From Alphaproteobacteria bacterium (GTDB taxonomy: Bacteria; Pseudomonadota; Alphaproteobacteria; SHVZ01): DNA of 42,342 nt. Both the position numbers and the translations under genes were made by a program. This document shows positions 24,901 through 32,421 of the stretch, in pieces. The notes beneath the pieces are model-generated. The model saw only the letters and a list, made by a program, of their open reading frames with translations, did not search any database and was not told the DNA's origin. The DNA lies in NCBI GenBank assembly GCA_016869375.1, contig VGEH01000022.1, forward strand, positions 1-42,342, read 5' to 3'. Every line of letters starts with the position of its first letter. Position 1 is the first letter of the stretch.

Positions 24901-25076
24901 AAGCCGAGCGACGCGTGCGAGTTGCCGAGGGCGTCGGCGATCGCCCCGAGGATCAGCAGGGCGTCGGCCTGGTTCGGCTGGCGATCGAGAATTCTTTGGC
25001 AGATCTCGGCGGCGGCCTTGTGGCGCCCGAGGCGATGCAGCGCACGGGCGTTCTCAAGCTCTGCGGCGGTGTTCAT
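21969..25076 (-). CDS. TPR-OGT (SPINDLY/GT41-like) protein glycosyltransferase
   Basis: A 1035-residue protein. About residues 1-600 are TPR-like helical repeats. Residues about 660-1030 match the O-GlcNAc transferase catalytic region: RIRLGYMSAFLQAHHIGYSL with the His of the donor site, QMLYHNYVGPTGTSFVDYVVADRELL, VFCNFGHFYKIEPTCFDVWMRILKQVPGSVLWM, and DLFLDTFVYASGVTSLDALWGGVPVLT. Such enzymes transfer a sugar from a nucleotide donor to Ser/Thr of a protein bound by the TPRs. Caulobacter FlmG, a TPR-OGT protein, glycosylates flagellin. This gene lies directly upstream of the flgF operon and beside sugar-biosynthesis genes, so flagellin is the favoured target by inference. It is divergent from the dehydrogenase gene at 25193. 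Confidence 0.88.
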   Translation of the reverse strand: MNTAAELENARALHRLGRHKAAAEICQRILDRQPNQADALLILGAIADALGNSHASLGFLMRIVDRDPSYPGAAVLLADVLTKLGAADGAVAWYQAALAMDRDAERAVPPLARALAAAGKLGELAKLTEEQLAKARPELALVAARAGGPGARSHAGVMRALGLSLIATGEPSLAASPLRSATAAQPGDAEALAAFAHALGRDARWLVRALAVRPSSEGRVALGEAFARDGKVAAASAAFDAVLAMDAKHGAALRGLARLRLRLGEVEAAISLARRRLGDDPEDAEAGALLGVALARRGLAASAITFAQSATKACRREVARAIAEGVLTVAPDCYDAWRMIGTARGFRIALVHEPANAAAMVGFAEGDDDRALTWLERAIRFDGQPPTVLALARALIGTGAKDAALELLRPLLATIERQRSPMVVEFAGLLVDVGEAETAGRFLQAIATNDPSDANVAHQLIRALVAHGDAAALTRVGQNYLVKDEPRFAADAFAAARKIKPDNGQLSFLHGRALWDNDEKTAAIDAFVDAAEAAGDDNLDLMTRAGEALIALQATDLGLRYLGRSVERDFDNPSRHIYPYVFNFLNQCDWPARRAYVERLTRLGETKIARDDPDFRLNPSVWVFLAAERDLMYRSANHFARHHFPQVPRPPAAPRDADPERRIRLGYMSAFLQAHHIGYSLTGVLQGHDRSQVEIYLYGLTRDDAVQAGLKREAHSFRSIDDKSPAAIARMIASDGIDVLVDLDGYVNSASGLLTLEIASERPAPIQMLYHNYVGPTGTSFVDYVVADRELLDAHDDAGYRERLIRLPPCYYPAAPLPKAEIVTNRQSWGLPEHGAVFCNFGHFYKIEPTCFDVWMRILKQVPGSVLWMNHWDTPQAVANMQREAEARGVDPSRLVFSSLAEKPTHMARLALADLFLDTFVYASGVTSLDALWGGVPVLTVRGSTFARRVGASLNAGIGLEELTCESPEAFERMAVALATDRHRLQGLKARLRQNLRTWPLFDQARLAGNLEKAYRVAFRRYVAGMPPESFEIRA

Positions 25077-25114
25077 CGCCGGGCGAAGCTACACCACGTG
25101 CTTCCTGGCGGCCA

Positions 25115-25142
25115 TCTGCTTGCGCCCCCTCTGCTTGCGCCC
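25115..25142 (+). repeat. 13-bp direct repeat in the promoter region of the sugar operon
   Basis: TCTGCTTGCGCCC occurs at 25115-25127 and again at 25130-25142, a 15-bp period. The second copy overlaps the candidate -35 element. It is either a tandem regulator site or simple duplication. Confidence 0.5.
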
Positions 25143-25162
25143 TGGGGAGCGCCTTCTATACT
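25135..25162 (+). promoter_or_regulatory. Candidate promoter of the plus-strand sugar operon
   Basis: TTGCGC and TATACT with a 16-base spacer lie in the divergent region between the OGT-like gene and the dehydrogenase. The -10 is good, the -35 moderate. Confidence 0.45.
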
Positions 25163-25192
25163 CCGCCGCACCTTGAAGGACGTCCGATTCGC

Positions 25193-26551
25193 ATGACCAA
25201 TACCGTTCCCGACGGATTTCGCGATCGCGTCGTCTGCATCATGGGCCTCGGATATGTCGGACTGACCCTGGCGACCGTGATGGTCGAGGTCGGCTTCGAG
25301 GTCTGGGGCATCGAGATTCGCGAAGAGCTCGTCAAGCTGATGAAGGAAGGGAAGGCGCACTTCTCCGAGCCCGGCATCACCGAGCGCCTGAGCCGAGCCG
25401 TGCGCAACGGGCAGCTCAAGATCTTACCGAAGATCCCGAAGGACTGCCCGGCGACGGTCTGGATCATCACTGTCGGCACGCCGATGGGGCCGAACGGCCG
25501 GGCGCGCATGGACATGGTCGAGAGCGTGTCGCGCGAGGTCGCCAAGAACATCAAGGACGACGACCTCGTGATAATGCGCTCGACGGTCAAGATCGGTACG
25601 ACGCGCGAGCTCGTCCATCCGATCCTGGAATCCTCGGGCAAGCGCTTCGACCTCGCCTTCTGTCCCGAGCGGACAGTCGAAGGCCAGGCGCTGGAGGAAC
25701 TGCGCTGGCTGCCGCAGATCGTCGGCGGCGAGACGCTCGATACCACAGTGCGTGCCGGCCAGCTGTTCCAGTTCCTGACGCCGACGGTGGTGCGCGTCTC
25801 CTCGGTCGAGACCGCCGAGATGGTGAAGCTCGTCGACAACTCGCAGCGCGACGTGCACTTCGCGTATTCGAACGAGGTCGCGCGCGTCTGCGATGCGGTC
25901 GGCATCTCGGCGGCCGAAGTCATCCAGGCGGGCAAGCGCGGCTATCCGCGCACCAACCTGCCGATGCCGGGACCGGTCGGCGGTCCTTGCCTCGAGAAGG
26001 ACAGCTACATCCTGGCCGAGAGCGTCGAGCGGCACGGCATCAAGCCGGAGATGACGCTGGCGGCGCGCATGATCAACGAGCGCCAGCCCGACGAAGTGGT
26101 CGCCGCGATCAAGGCGCATGCGGAGCGTCTCGGCGGGCTTCCGGCGAAGCCGGTCGTGGCGCTTCTCGGAATCGCGTTCAAGGGGCGGCCGCCGACCGAC
26201 GACCTTCGCGGCACGACGGCGAAGCCGCTGCTCGCAAAGCTCAAGCAAGCCTTCCCCGGCGCCACCTTCCGCGGCTTCGACGCGGTGGTCCCGGCCGAGG
26301 CCCAGCGCGCCTTCGGGCTAGAGCCGATGGCCTCGCTGCCCGACGTTCTCGCCGGCGCGCATGTTGCGGTTATGCACAACAATCATCCGGTCTTCGCCTC
26401 GATGCCGCTCGAGTCGCTGGCGGATCGCATGGCCAAGCCGGGGATCATCTACGATCTCTGGAACAATTTCGCGCCCGGCAGCGTGCGCATGCCCGAGGGC
26501 CGGGCCTATGTCTGCCTCGGCAGTCACGGCGTCGGGCGCAAGGCCTCGTGA
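25193..26551 (+). CDS. UDP-glucose/GDP-mannose-type nucleotide-sugar dehydrogenase (WecC-like)
   Basis: A 452-residue NAD-dependent four-electron dehydrogenase that oxidises the C6 hydroxyl of a nucleotide sugar to a uronate. It has the N-terminal Rossmann motif IMGLGYVGLTLA, a RSTVKIGTTRELV block, catalytic C266 in GGPCLEKDSYIL, and the UDP-binding FKGRPPTDDLRGT. The pattern with FCPERTVEGQALEEL is closest to UDP-N-acetylmannosamine or UDP-N-acetylglucosamine dehydrogenases rather than UDP-glucose dehydrogenase; that reading is tentative. It heads an operon in which the next gene starts inside its stop codon (GTGA). Confidence 0.88.
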   Translation: MTNTVPDGFRDRVVCIMGLGYVGLTLATVMVEVGFEVWGIEIREELVKLMKEGKAHFSEPGITERLSRAVRNGQLKILPKIPKDCPATVWIITVGTPMGPNGRARMDMVESVSREVAKNIKDDDLVIMRSTVKIGTTRELVHPILESSGKRFDLAFCPERTVEGQALEELRWLPQIVGGETLDTTVRAGQLFQFLTPTVVRVSSVETAEMVKLVDNSQRDVHFAYSNEVARVCDAVGISAAEVIQAGKRGYPRTNLPMPGPVGGPCLEKDSYILAESVERHGIKPEMTLAARMINERQPDEVVAAIKAHAERLGGLPAKPVVALLGIAFKGRPPTDDLRGTTAKPLLAKLKQAFPGATFRGFDAVVPAEAQRAFGLEPMASLPDVLAGAHVAVMHNNHPVFASMPLESLADRMAKPGIIYDLWNNFAPGSVRMPEGRAYVCLGSHGVGRKAS

Positions 26552-27534
26552 CCGGTCCGACCCTTGTCACCGGCGGAACCGGCTTTCTCGGTGCTGCGCT
26601 GGTCAATCGCCTCGTCTCGATGGGCCGGCGGGTCCGCGTCCTCGACAACAACTGGCGCGGCAATCCACGACGGCTAGCGGGCGTGCTCGATCGCGTCGAG
26701 ATGGTCGAGGCCGATATCCGCGACGCCGCGGCGGTGACGAAGGCGGCCAAGGGGTGCGCGCGCATTGTCCACATGGCCTCGGTCAACGGCACGGCCTATT
26801 TCTATTCGCAGCCGGAGCTGGTCCTCGATGTCGGCATCCGCGGCATCCTTGCGGTCGTCGATGCCTGCCGGGCCAATGGCATCGGCGATCTCGTCGTCGC
26901 CTCCTCCTCGGAGGTCTATCAGACGCCGCCGACCGTCCCGACCGATGAAACGGCGCCCATGATCGTTCCCGACCCGCTCAACCCGCGCTACTCCTATGGC
27001 GGGCAGAAGCTGGCGAGCGAGCTGATCGCGCTCAACTACGGCCGCACTGGCTTCGAGCGCGTCGCGGTCTTCCGTCCGCACAATGTCTATGGCGCCGACA
27101 TGGGATTCGAGCATGTCGTGCCCGAGCTGGCGCTTCGCGCCGACGACGAGGTGAAAGCCCAGCCCGCCGGCAAGGTCCGATTCCAGATCCAGGGTGACGG
27201 CAAGCAGACCCGCGCCTTCATCCATGTCGACGATTTCACCACCGGCCTGGTCACCGTGATCGACAAGGCGCCGCATCTGTCGATCACGCATATCGGCAAC
27301 CCCGAGGAGCTGACCATTGCCGAGGTGGCGCGGAGAATCGTCGGCTGCTTCGGCCGCGAGGCCGAGCTCGTCTTCGGTTCCTCGCCTGCGGGCCAGACGC
27401 GGCGCCGGTCCCCGGATATCGGGCGCCTGCGGAAGCTCGGCTTCGAGCCGAAGATTCCCTTTGCCGAGGGCATTGCCCCGGTGGTCGACTGGTATGTGAA
27501 GAACCGACACCTGAAGCCAAAAGACGCCAAATGA
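26548..27534 (+). CDS. NAD-dependent epimerase/dehydratase (SDR family)
   Basis: A 328-residue extended short-chain dehydrogenase acting on a nucleotide sugar. It has TGGTGFLGAALV for NAD, a SSSEVY strand carrying the catalytic Ser, and Y150/K154 in YSYGGQK. FRPHNVYGADMGFEHV and QTRAFIHVDDF are typical of UDP-sugar 4-epimerases and related dehydratases. I chose the GTG at 26548, overlapping the dehydrogenase stop, because longer in-frame reading continues far inside that gene. It ends in an ATGA overlap with the methyltransferase. Substrate unknown. Confidence 0.85.
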   Translation: MTGPTLVTGGTGFLGAALVNRLVSMGRRVRVLDNNWRGNPRRLAGVLDRVEMVEADIRDAAAVTKAAKGCARIVHMASVNGTAYFYSQPELVLDVGIRGILAVVDACRANGIGDLVVASSSEVYQTPPTVPTDETAPMIVPDPLNPRYSYGGQKLASELIALNYGRTGFERVAVFRPHNVYGADMGFEHVVPELALRADDEVKAQPAGKVRFQIQGDGKQTRAFIHVDDFTTGLVTVIDKAPHLSITHIGNPEELTIAEVARRIVGCFGREAELVFGSSPAGQTRRRSPDIGRLRKLGFEPKIPFAEGIAPVVDWYVKNRHLKPKDAK

Positions 27535-28781
27535 CCGAGCCGCTCTCCCGCCCCGTCACGCGCTGCCAGATCTGCGGCGGCGAGAAGCTCCGCTCGATCC
27601 TGTTCGTCGCCTATGTCGCGCCGGTCAACACGATGCCCAAGGTCGGGACGCGAGCCGAGGAACAGCCGACCTTCCCGCTCGAGTGGATCCGCTGCGAGGA
27701 TTGCTCGCTGGTGCAGATCGGCACCGAGGTGAAGCCCGAAATCCTGTTCCCGCCGACATATCCCTACCGCAGCGGCACGACGCGGATCCTCCGCGAGAAC
27801 TTCGCCGACCTGCAGAAGGAGGCGACACCGATCGTCGGCCTCGGCAGCGAGGACCTCGTCGTCGATATCGGCTCGAACGACGGCACGTTGCTGTCGAACT
27901 TCCACAACGCCGGAAACAAGGTGCTCGGCATCGAGCCTTCGGGCGCCGGCGATGTCGCCAACGGCAAGGGCATCCGCACCTGGATTGCCTTCTTCGGCAA
28001 GGCGACCGCGGCCAAGGCGAGGAAGGAGATCGGCCCGGCCAAGCTGATCACCGCCGCCAATGTCTTCGCCCATATCGGCGACGCGCATGGCGTCGTCGAC
28101 GGCATCCTCGAGCTGCTCGGGCCGAAGGGCGTGTTCATCTCCGAGAACCACTATCTCGGCGACCTGGTCCGCACGCTCCAGTACGACACCATCTATCATG
28201 AGCATCTGCGCTACTACTCGGTCGGCAGCCTGAACGAGCTGTTCGGCCGGCACGGTATGGAGATCTTCCATGTGCGGCGGATCCCGACCCATGGCGGCTC
28301 GATCCGCGTCTATTCGGCGCGCAAGGGCGAACGCAAGATCGAGCCGAGCGTCGCTGCCTTCCTCGAAGAAGAGCGCCAGCAGGGGCTGCAGGACGGCAAG
28401 GTGTTCGACGAGTTCCGCCGCCGCGTGCGCCAGTCGAAGCTCGACCTGCATGCGCTGATCCAGCCGATCAAGAAGGCGGGCGGTCGCATCTACGGCATCG
28501 GCGCGCCGAGCCGAGCCTCGACGCTGATCAACTATGTCGGCCTCGACGACGGCTTGATGGAGTGCGTGCTCGAGGTCCCGGGATCGGACAAGCTGAATAA
28601 ATACATCCCCTCGACCCGCATTCCGGTGCTCGACGAGTCGAAGCTCTTCACCGACCAGCCGGAATACGCGCTGTTCCTCTCCTGGCATATCGGCGAGGAG
28701 CTGGCGCCGAAGCTGCGCGAGAAAGGCTTCAAGGGGAAGTTCATCGTGCCGCTGCCGACACCCCGCGTGCTGGAGGTCTAG
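27531..28781 (+). CDS. Deoxysugar C-methyltransferase-type SAM enzyme
   Basis: A 416-residue, three-part protein of the TylC3/NovU/TcaB9 type, which methylates carbon 3 of 4-keto-deoxysugar nucleotides. An N-terminal zinc-binding domain carries CQICGG and CEDC. The SAM domain has motif I as VVDIGSNDGTLL. The active-site IYHEHLRYYS matches the catalytic Tyr/His/Glu stretch of these enzymes. The C-terminal part (GRIYGIGAPSRASTLINY) is the family's Rossmann-like end domain. The product would be a branched-chain sugar. It starts 4 bp inside the epimerase gene and abuts the acyltransferase. Confidence 0.85.
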   Translation: MTEPLSRPVTRCQICGGEKLRSILFVAYVAPVNTMPKVGTRAEEQPTFPLEWIRCEDCSLVQIGTEVKPEILFPPTYPYRSGTTRILRENFADLQKEATPIVGLGSEDLVVDIGSNDGTLLSNFHNAGNKVLGIEPSGAGDVANGKGIRTWIAFFGKATAAKARKEIGPAKLITAANVFAHIGDAHGVVDGILELLGPKGVFISENHYLGDLVRTLQYDTIYHEHLRYYSVGSLNELFGRHGMEIFHVRRIPTHGGSIRVYSARKGERKIEPSVAAFLEEERQQGLQDGKVFDEFRRRVRQSKLDLHALIQPIKKAGGRIYGIGAPSRASTLINYVGLDDGLMECVLEVPGSDKLNKYIPSTRIPVLDESKLFTDQPEYALFLSWHIGEELAPKLREKGFKGKFIVPLPTPRVLEV

Positions 28782-29420
28782 ATGGCGCGGCCGATCGCCA
28801 TGGTCGGTGTCGACAAGGACATGATCGACATGATCCAGGAGCTCGTCGACTGGGACCTGGTCGGCGTCTTCGACAGGCATCCCGCCGCCGATGCGCTCGG
28901 CCTCCCGCGTCTCGGCGGCGACGAGGAATGGGCGCAGGTGCGCGCTTCGCGCCCCGACCTCGGCATCGTCCTCTCGATCGACCCGACGGGCCTAAAGTCG
29001 AAGCTCGTCGCGCATTATGGGACGGAGTCGCTCCGGACGATCGTCGCGCGTGACGGCTATGTCGCGAAGAGCGCCATGCTCGGGCCTGGCTGCGTCGTGC
29101 AGCGCGGTGCCCGCGTGCTGCCTGATGCGGTGCTCGGCACCGCGGTGAAGATGAATGTCGGCGCCACCGTGCATCATGACGGTCGTGTCGGCGATTGCGT
29201 GACCTTGGCGCCAGGCTGCACGCTACTCGGCGCCGTGACGCTGGAAGACCGGGTCTATGTCGGCGCCGGCGCGATCATCCTGCCCAAGGTCAAGGTCGGC
29301 AAAGGCGCGACCATCGGTGCCGGAGCGGTGGTCGCGTCCGACGTGCCGGAAGGCATGACCGTGGTCGGCGTTCCGGCACGCCCGCTCGAGCGCCGTCGCA
29401 AACGGGAGCCGAAGCCGTGA
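28782..29420 (+). CDS. NeuD/PglD-like sugar O/N-acyltransferase
   Basis: A 212-residue enzyme with an N-terminal nucleotide-sugar-binding-like domain (about 1-85) and a left-handed beta-helix of hexapeptide repeats (about 85-200: MLGPGCVVQRGARVLPDAVLG, GATVHHDGRVGDCVTLAPGCTLLGAVTLED, VYVGAGAIILPKVKVGKGATIGAGAVV). The catalytic His is expected in VHHDGRVGD. Such enzymes acetylate an amino or hydroxyl group of a UDP-sugar. It starts at the base after the methyltransferase stop, and the aminotransferase next to it (GTGA overlap) would supply the amino group it acylates, the usual PglC/PglD-type partnership. Confidence 0.85.
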   Translation: MARPIAMVGVDKDMIDMIQELVDWDLVGVFDRHPAADALGLPRLGGDEEWAQVRASRPDLGIVLSIDPTGLKSKLVAHYGTESLRTIVARDGYVAKSAMLGPGCVVQRGARVLPDAVLGTAVKMNVGATVHHDGRVGDCVTLAPGCTLLGAVTLEDRVYVGAGAIILPKVKVGKGATIGAGAVVASDVPEGMTVVGVPARPLERRRKREPKP

Positions 29421-30514
29421 GCAAGCCGATCCCGTGGTTCTCGGTCGAAACCGGACCTGAGGACGCGGCGCGCGTCGCCCAGGTCATCGCGTCCAACTAC
29501 ATCAATGACGGCAACGTTACGCGCGACTTCGAGAAGCGCTGCGCCGAGATGCTCGGCGTCAAGTATTGCGTCGGCGTCACCAGCGGCACGGTCGGCATCG
29601 CGCTCGGCCTGATGGCGGTCGGGATCGGCGCGGGCGACGAGGTCATCGTGCCGAACCTCACCTTCATCGCCACCGCCAATGCCGTTCGCCTGACCGGTGC
29701 CTCGGTCAGGCTCGTCGATGTCGAGCCGCGCCGCTTCGCCCTCGACATCGCCAAGGCCGAGGCGGCGATCGGGCCTAGGACGCGCGCCATCGTGCCGGTC
29801 GACGTCAATGGCCGCGGCGCCGACTATGTTGCGCTCGAAGCGCTTTGCGCCCGGCGCGGCCTCGAACTCGTCTGCGATGCCGCCGAGGCCTTCGGCTCGC
29901 GTTTCCAGGGCCGTCCGCTCGGCAGCTTCGGCCGCGCCTCGGCTTTTTCCTTCTCGGCCAACAAGACGGTGACCACCGGCCAGGGCGGCATGGTCGCGAC
30001 CAACGAGGACACGGTCCACGACCGGCTGCGCGAGCTCAAGGACCAGGGCCGACGCCATCAGGGCACCGGCGGCAACGACCTGCATCCGGTTCTCGGCTTC
30101 AACTTCAAGCTTACCAACCTGCAGGCTGCCGTTGGCCTCGCGCAGCTCGATCGCCTGGAGCAGCGCCTCGACGGCTTCCGCAAGCGCAATCGCTGGTATC
30201 AGGAGCTCCTCGGCGACTGCCCCGGCATCGTGCTGCCGGCGGTGGATCACAATGGCGGCGAGATCACGCAATGGACGGACGCGCTGATCGACCGCGCCGA
30301 TGACGTCGAGGCCGCCCTCTCCAGGGAGAAGATCGGCAGCCGCCGTTTCTGGCTGCCCATCCACCGCCAGGAGAGCTACAAGCAGGCGGACCTCGGCTTC
30401 GAGGCCTCGATCGACGCCTCGGCGCGCGGTCTCTGGCTCCCGTCGCACTTCTCGCTGACCGAGGAGGAGGCTGAACGCACGGCGGAGGTCGTTCGGCGCG
30501 CTCTGAGTGGATAG
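29417..30514 (+). CDS. DegT/DnrJ/EryC1/StrS sugar aminotransferase
   Basis: A 365-residue PLP enzyme that converts a keto-sugar nucleotide to an amino-sugar using glutamate. The Schiff-base lysine is K183 in SFSANKTVTTGQGGM. VTSGTVGIALGLMAVGIGAGDEVIVPNLTFIATANAV is the family's N-terminal block. I chose the GTG at 29417, overlapping the acyltransferase stop; longer reading lies within that gene. With the epimerase, methyltransferase and acyltransferase it could build a branched N-acylated amino sugar. The first TIGR04372-type gene starts 3 bases after its stop. Confidence 0.88.
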   Translation: MSKPIPWFSVETGPEDAARVAQVIASNYINDGNVTRDFEKRCAEMLGVKYCVGVTSGTVGIALGLMAVGIGAGDEVIVPNLTFIATANAVRLTGASVRLVDVEPRRFALDIAKAEAAIGPRTRAIVPVDVNGRGADYVALEALCARRGLELVCDAAEAFGSRFQGRPLGSFGRASAFSFSANKTVTTGQGGMVATNEDTVHDRLRELKDQGRRHQGTGGNDLHPVLGFNFKLTNLQAAVGLAQLDRLEQRLDGFRKRNRWYQELLGDCPGIVLPAVDHNGGEITQWTDALIDRADDVEAALSREKIGSRRFWLPIHRQESYKQADLGFEASIDASARGLWLPSHFSLTEEEAERTAEVVRRALSG

Positions 30515-30516
30515 GG

Positions 30517-32406
30517 GTGGCGGACAACCCGCAACCGGATGCCTCGGCGACGACCGTCGATGCCATCGTCGAGGCGGCACGAAAGCACCGGGAAGATCGC
30601 CGGATCAGGGAAGCGCTCGCGCTGCTGAGGACCGCGGCGCGGCTGTGGCCGAAGAACCCACGCGTCCAGCACCAGCTGGGCGTGGCGCTGCTCGCGAGCG
30701 GCGACGGCGAAGGGGTTGCTCCACTCCAGCTCGCCGTCTCGCTGGATCCGACGAACGTCGATTTTCAAGCCGATCTTGCGGAAGCGTGCTCGGCGCTGGG
30801 CGATCATCGAGCCGCGGCAGCCTGGTATCGGCGCGCCGTCGCCGCTTTGCCGACGCGTCCGGAGCTGGTCGTCCGCTTCGGCGGCATGCTGTCGCGTACG
30901 GGGCAGTTCGACGATGCCGAGAGATGGATTCGGCGCGCCATTGCCCTCAAGCAAGCTTTCGGCCGAGGCTATGTGATGCTCGGCGACGCGCAGCAGCGCG
31001 GCGGCCGCATGCGCGAGGCGCTCTCCAGCTTTTTGCGCGCGACCCAGGTCCAGCCGGACTATGCCGATGCCTATGTCGAGCTGACGGCGGCTTTGACCGC
31101 GATCGGGGCTCCGCCGGAGCAGATCATGCGTACGGCCAAGATCGCCGCCGACCATTACCCGACCCGCGGTGAGATCGTCGGGCCGTTCGTGCAGCTTCTC
31201 CGCGACCATGGCCGCGAAGATGCCTATGTCGAGTACGCGACCCGCTGGATCAACAGCGAGATGGAGAAGGTGGCGGCCGACGAGTTCGGTGCCTACGGAT
31301 TCCGCATTCTGAGCTCCGACGGCATGCTCGGCCGCATCGGCGAGATCGCGCTTCAGCTCGACCTGCACGTCAAGATGAAGATGCTCGGATGGCTTCCGCC
31401 TTTCGTCACCATCCTCCTGGCGCCGAAGGAGGAGGTCTGCAACCAGCCATTCCTCGACTACTGGCGACCCTACGTCACCGTCGTCGACGAACCGGAGCTC
31501 ATCGATAGGCTGGCGCCGCTCAAGTCACGGATTCCGTTCAACCCGGCCTATGTCCGGTTGCCGAGCGGAAAGGTGATCTCGAAGGCGAGGGCCTATTTCG
31601 CCGTTCAGGAGGAATGGCAGCGTCAGGGGCGCGGCGCCCTGCTTGGGCTCATGCAGCCTCATGTCGATCGAGGACACGAGGGCTTGCGCAGGATGGGCGT
31701 CCCCGAGGACGCATGGTTCGCCTGCGTGCATGTGCGCGAACCCGGATTCCTCAAGGAGCAGGCGCGGTCCTCCGAGACGCTGCGCAATGCCGATATCACC
31801 GCCTATCTCCCGGCGATAGAGGAGATCACGCGCCGTGACGGCTGGGTGATCCGTCTTGGCGATCCGACGATGACGCCGCTGCCGGCGATGCCGCAGGTCG
31901 TCGACTACGCGGTCTCGCCGTTCAAGTCGGAAGAGATGGACATCTTCCTGATGGCGAGCTGCCGGTTCCTGATCGGCACGACATCGGGACCGGTGATGGT
32001 TTCGGAGGTCTTCGGCGTGCCGGTCGGCGCGGCCGACTACTTCCCGATCGGCGGTCTCCTGCACACCTCGAAGGATGTGATCATTCCGAAACCCTATCGC
32101 CACAAGGCGACGGGCCGGATGCCGCATTTCGAGGAATATCTCAAGATGCCACTCGCCTTCACCTACGACTCCGAATACGTCGCCTCGCTCGGGCTCGAGC
32201 CGCTGAGCAGCGAAGCCGAGGATATCCGGGATCTCGCCATCGAGATGATGGAGCGCACGCAAGGCGAATGGCCCTACGATGCCTATGACGAGAAGCTGAA
32301 CGCGCGCTGGCACGACCTGTCGCGCTCCTTCGCGATGGGCGAGGTCGGCTGCCGCGTCGGCCGCGGATTCCTCCGCCGGCACCGGCGTCTGTTTCGAAGT
32401 CTCTGA
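30517..32406 (+). CDS. TPR-containing TIGR04372-type glycosyltransferase, copy 1
   Basis: A 629-residue protein starting at GTG 3 bases after the aminotransferase. Residues about 15-260 are TPR-like (REALALLRTAARLWPKNPRVQHQLGVALL). The C-terminal half matches what I recall of the putative glycosyltransferase family TIGR04372: GRIGEIALQLDLHVKM near its start, ACVHVREPGF, DGWVIRLGDPTMTPL and CRFLIGTTSGPVMVSEVFGVPVGAADYFP. The last block resembles nucleotide-sugar binding in GT-B enzymes, and the family occurs in LPS/capsule loci. No signal peptide is evident, so it is presumably cytoplasmic. It has a near full-length tandem paralogue 15 bp downstream. Confidence 0.75.
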   Translation: MADNPQPDASATTVDAIVEAARKHREDRRIREALALLRTAARLWPKNPRVQHQLGVALLASGDGEGVAPLQLAVSLDPTNVDFQADLAEACSALGDHRAAAAWYRRAVAALPTRPELVVRFGGMLSRTGQFDDAERWIRRAIALKQAFGRGYVMLGDAQQRGGRMREALSSFLRATQVQPDYADAYVELTAALTAIGAPPEQIMRTAKIAADHYPTRGEIVGPFVQLLRDHGREDAYVEYATRWINSEMEKVAADEFGAYGFRILSSDGMLGRIGEIALQLDLHVKMKMLGWLPPFVTILLAPKEEVCNQPFLDYWRPYVTVVDEPELIDRLAPLKSRIPFNPAYVRLPSGKVISKARAYFAVQEEWQRQGRGALLGLMQPHVDRGHEGLRRMGVPEDAWFACVHVREPGFLKEQARSSETLRNADITAYLPAIEEITRRDGWVIRLGDPTMTPLPAMPQVVDYAVSPFKSEEMDIFLMASCRFLIGTTSGPVMVSEVFGVPVGAADYFPIGGLLHTSKDVIIPKPYRHKATGRMPHFEEYLKMPLAFTYDSEYVASLGLEPLSSEAEDIRDLAIEMMERTQGEWPYDAYDEKLNARWHDLSRSFAMGEVGCRVGRGFLRRHRRLFRSL

Positions 32407-32421
32407 TCGCAGAGCGCGACG

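Noticed and set aside
25987..26547. N-terminal extension of the epimerase reading frame into the dehydrogenase gene
   Set aside because: The extension is Arg/Ala-rich with no family resemblance, while the GTG at 26548 places the NAD motif at the N-terminus and overlaps the previous stop.
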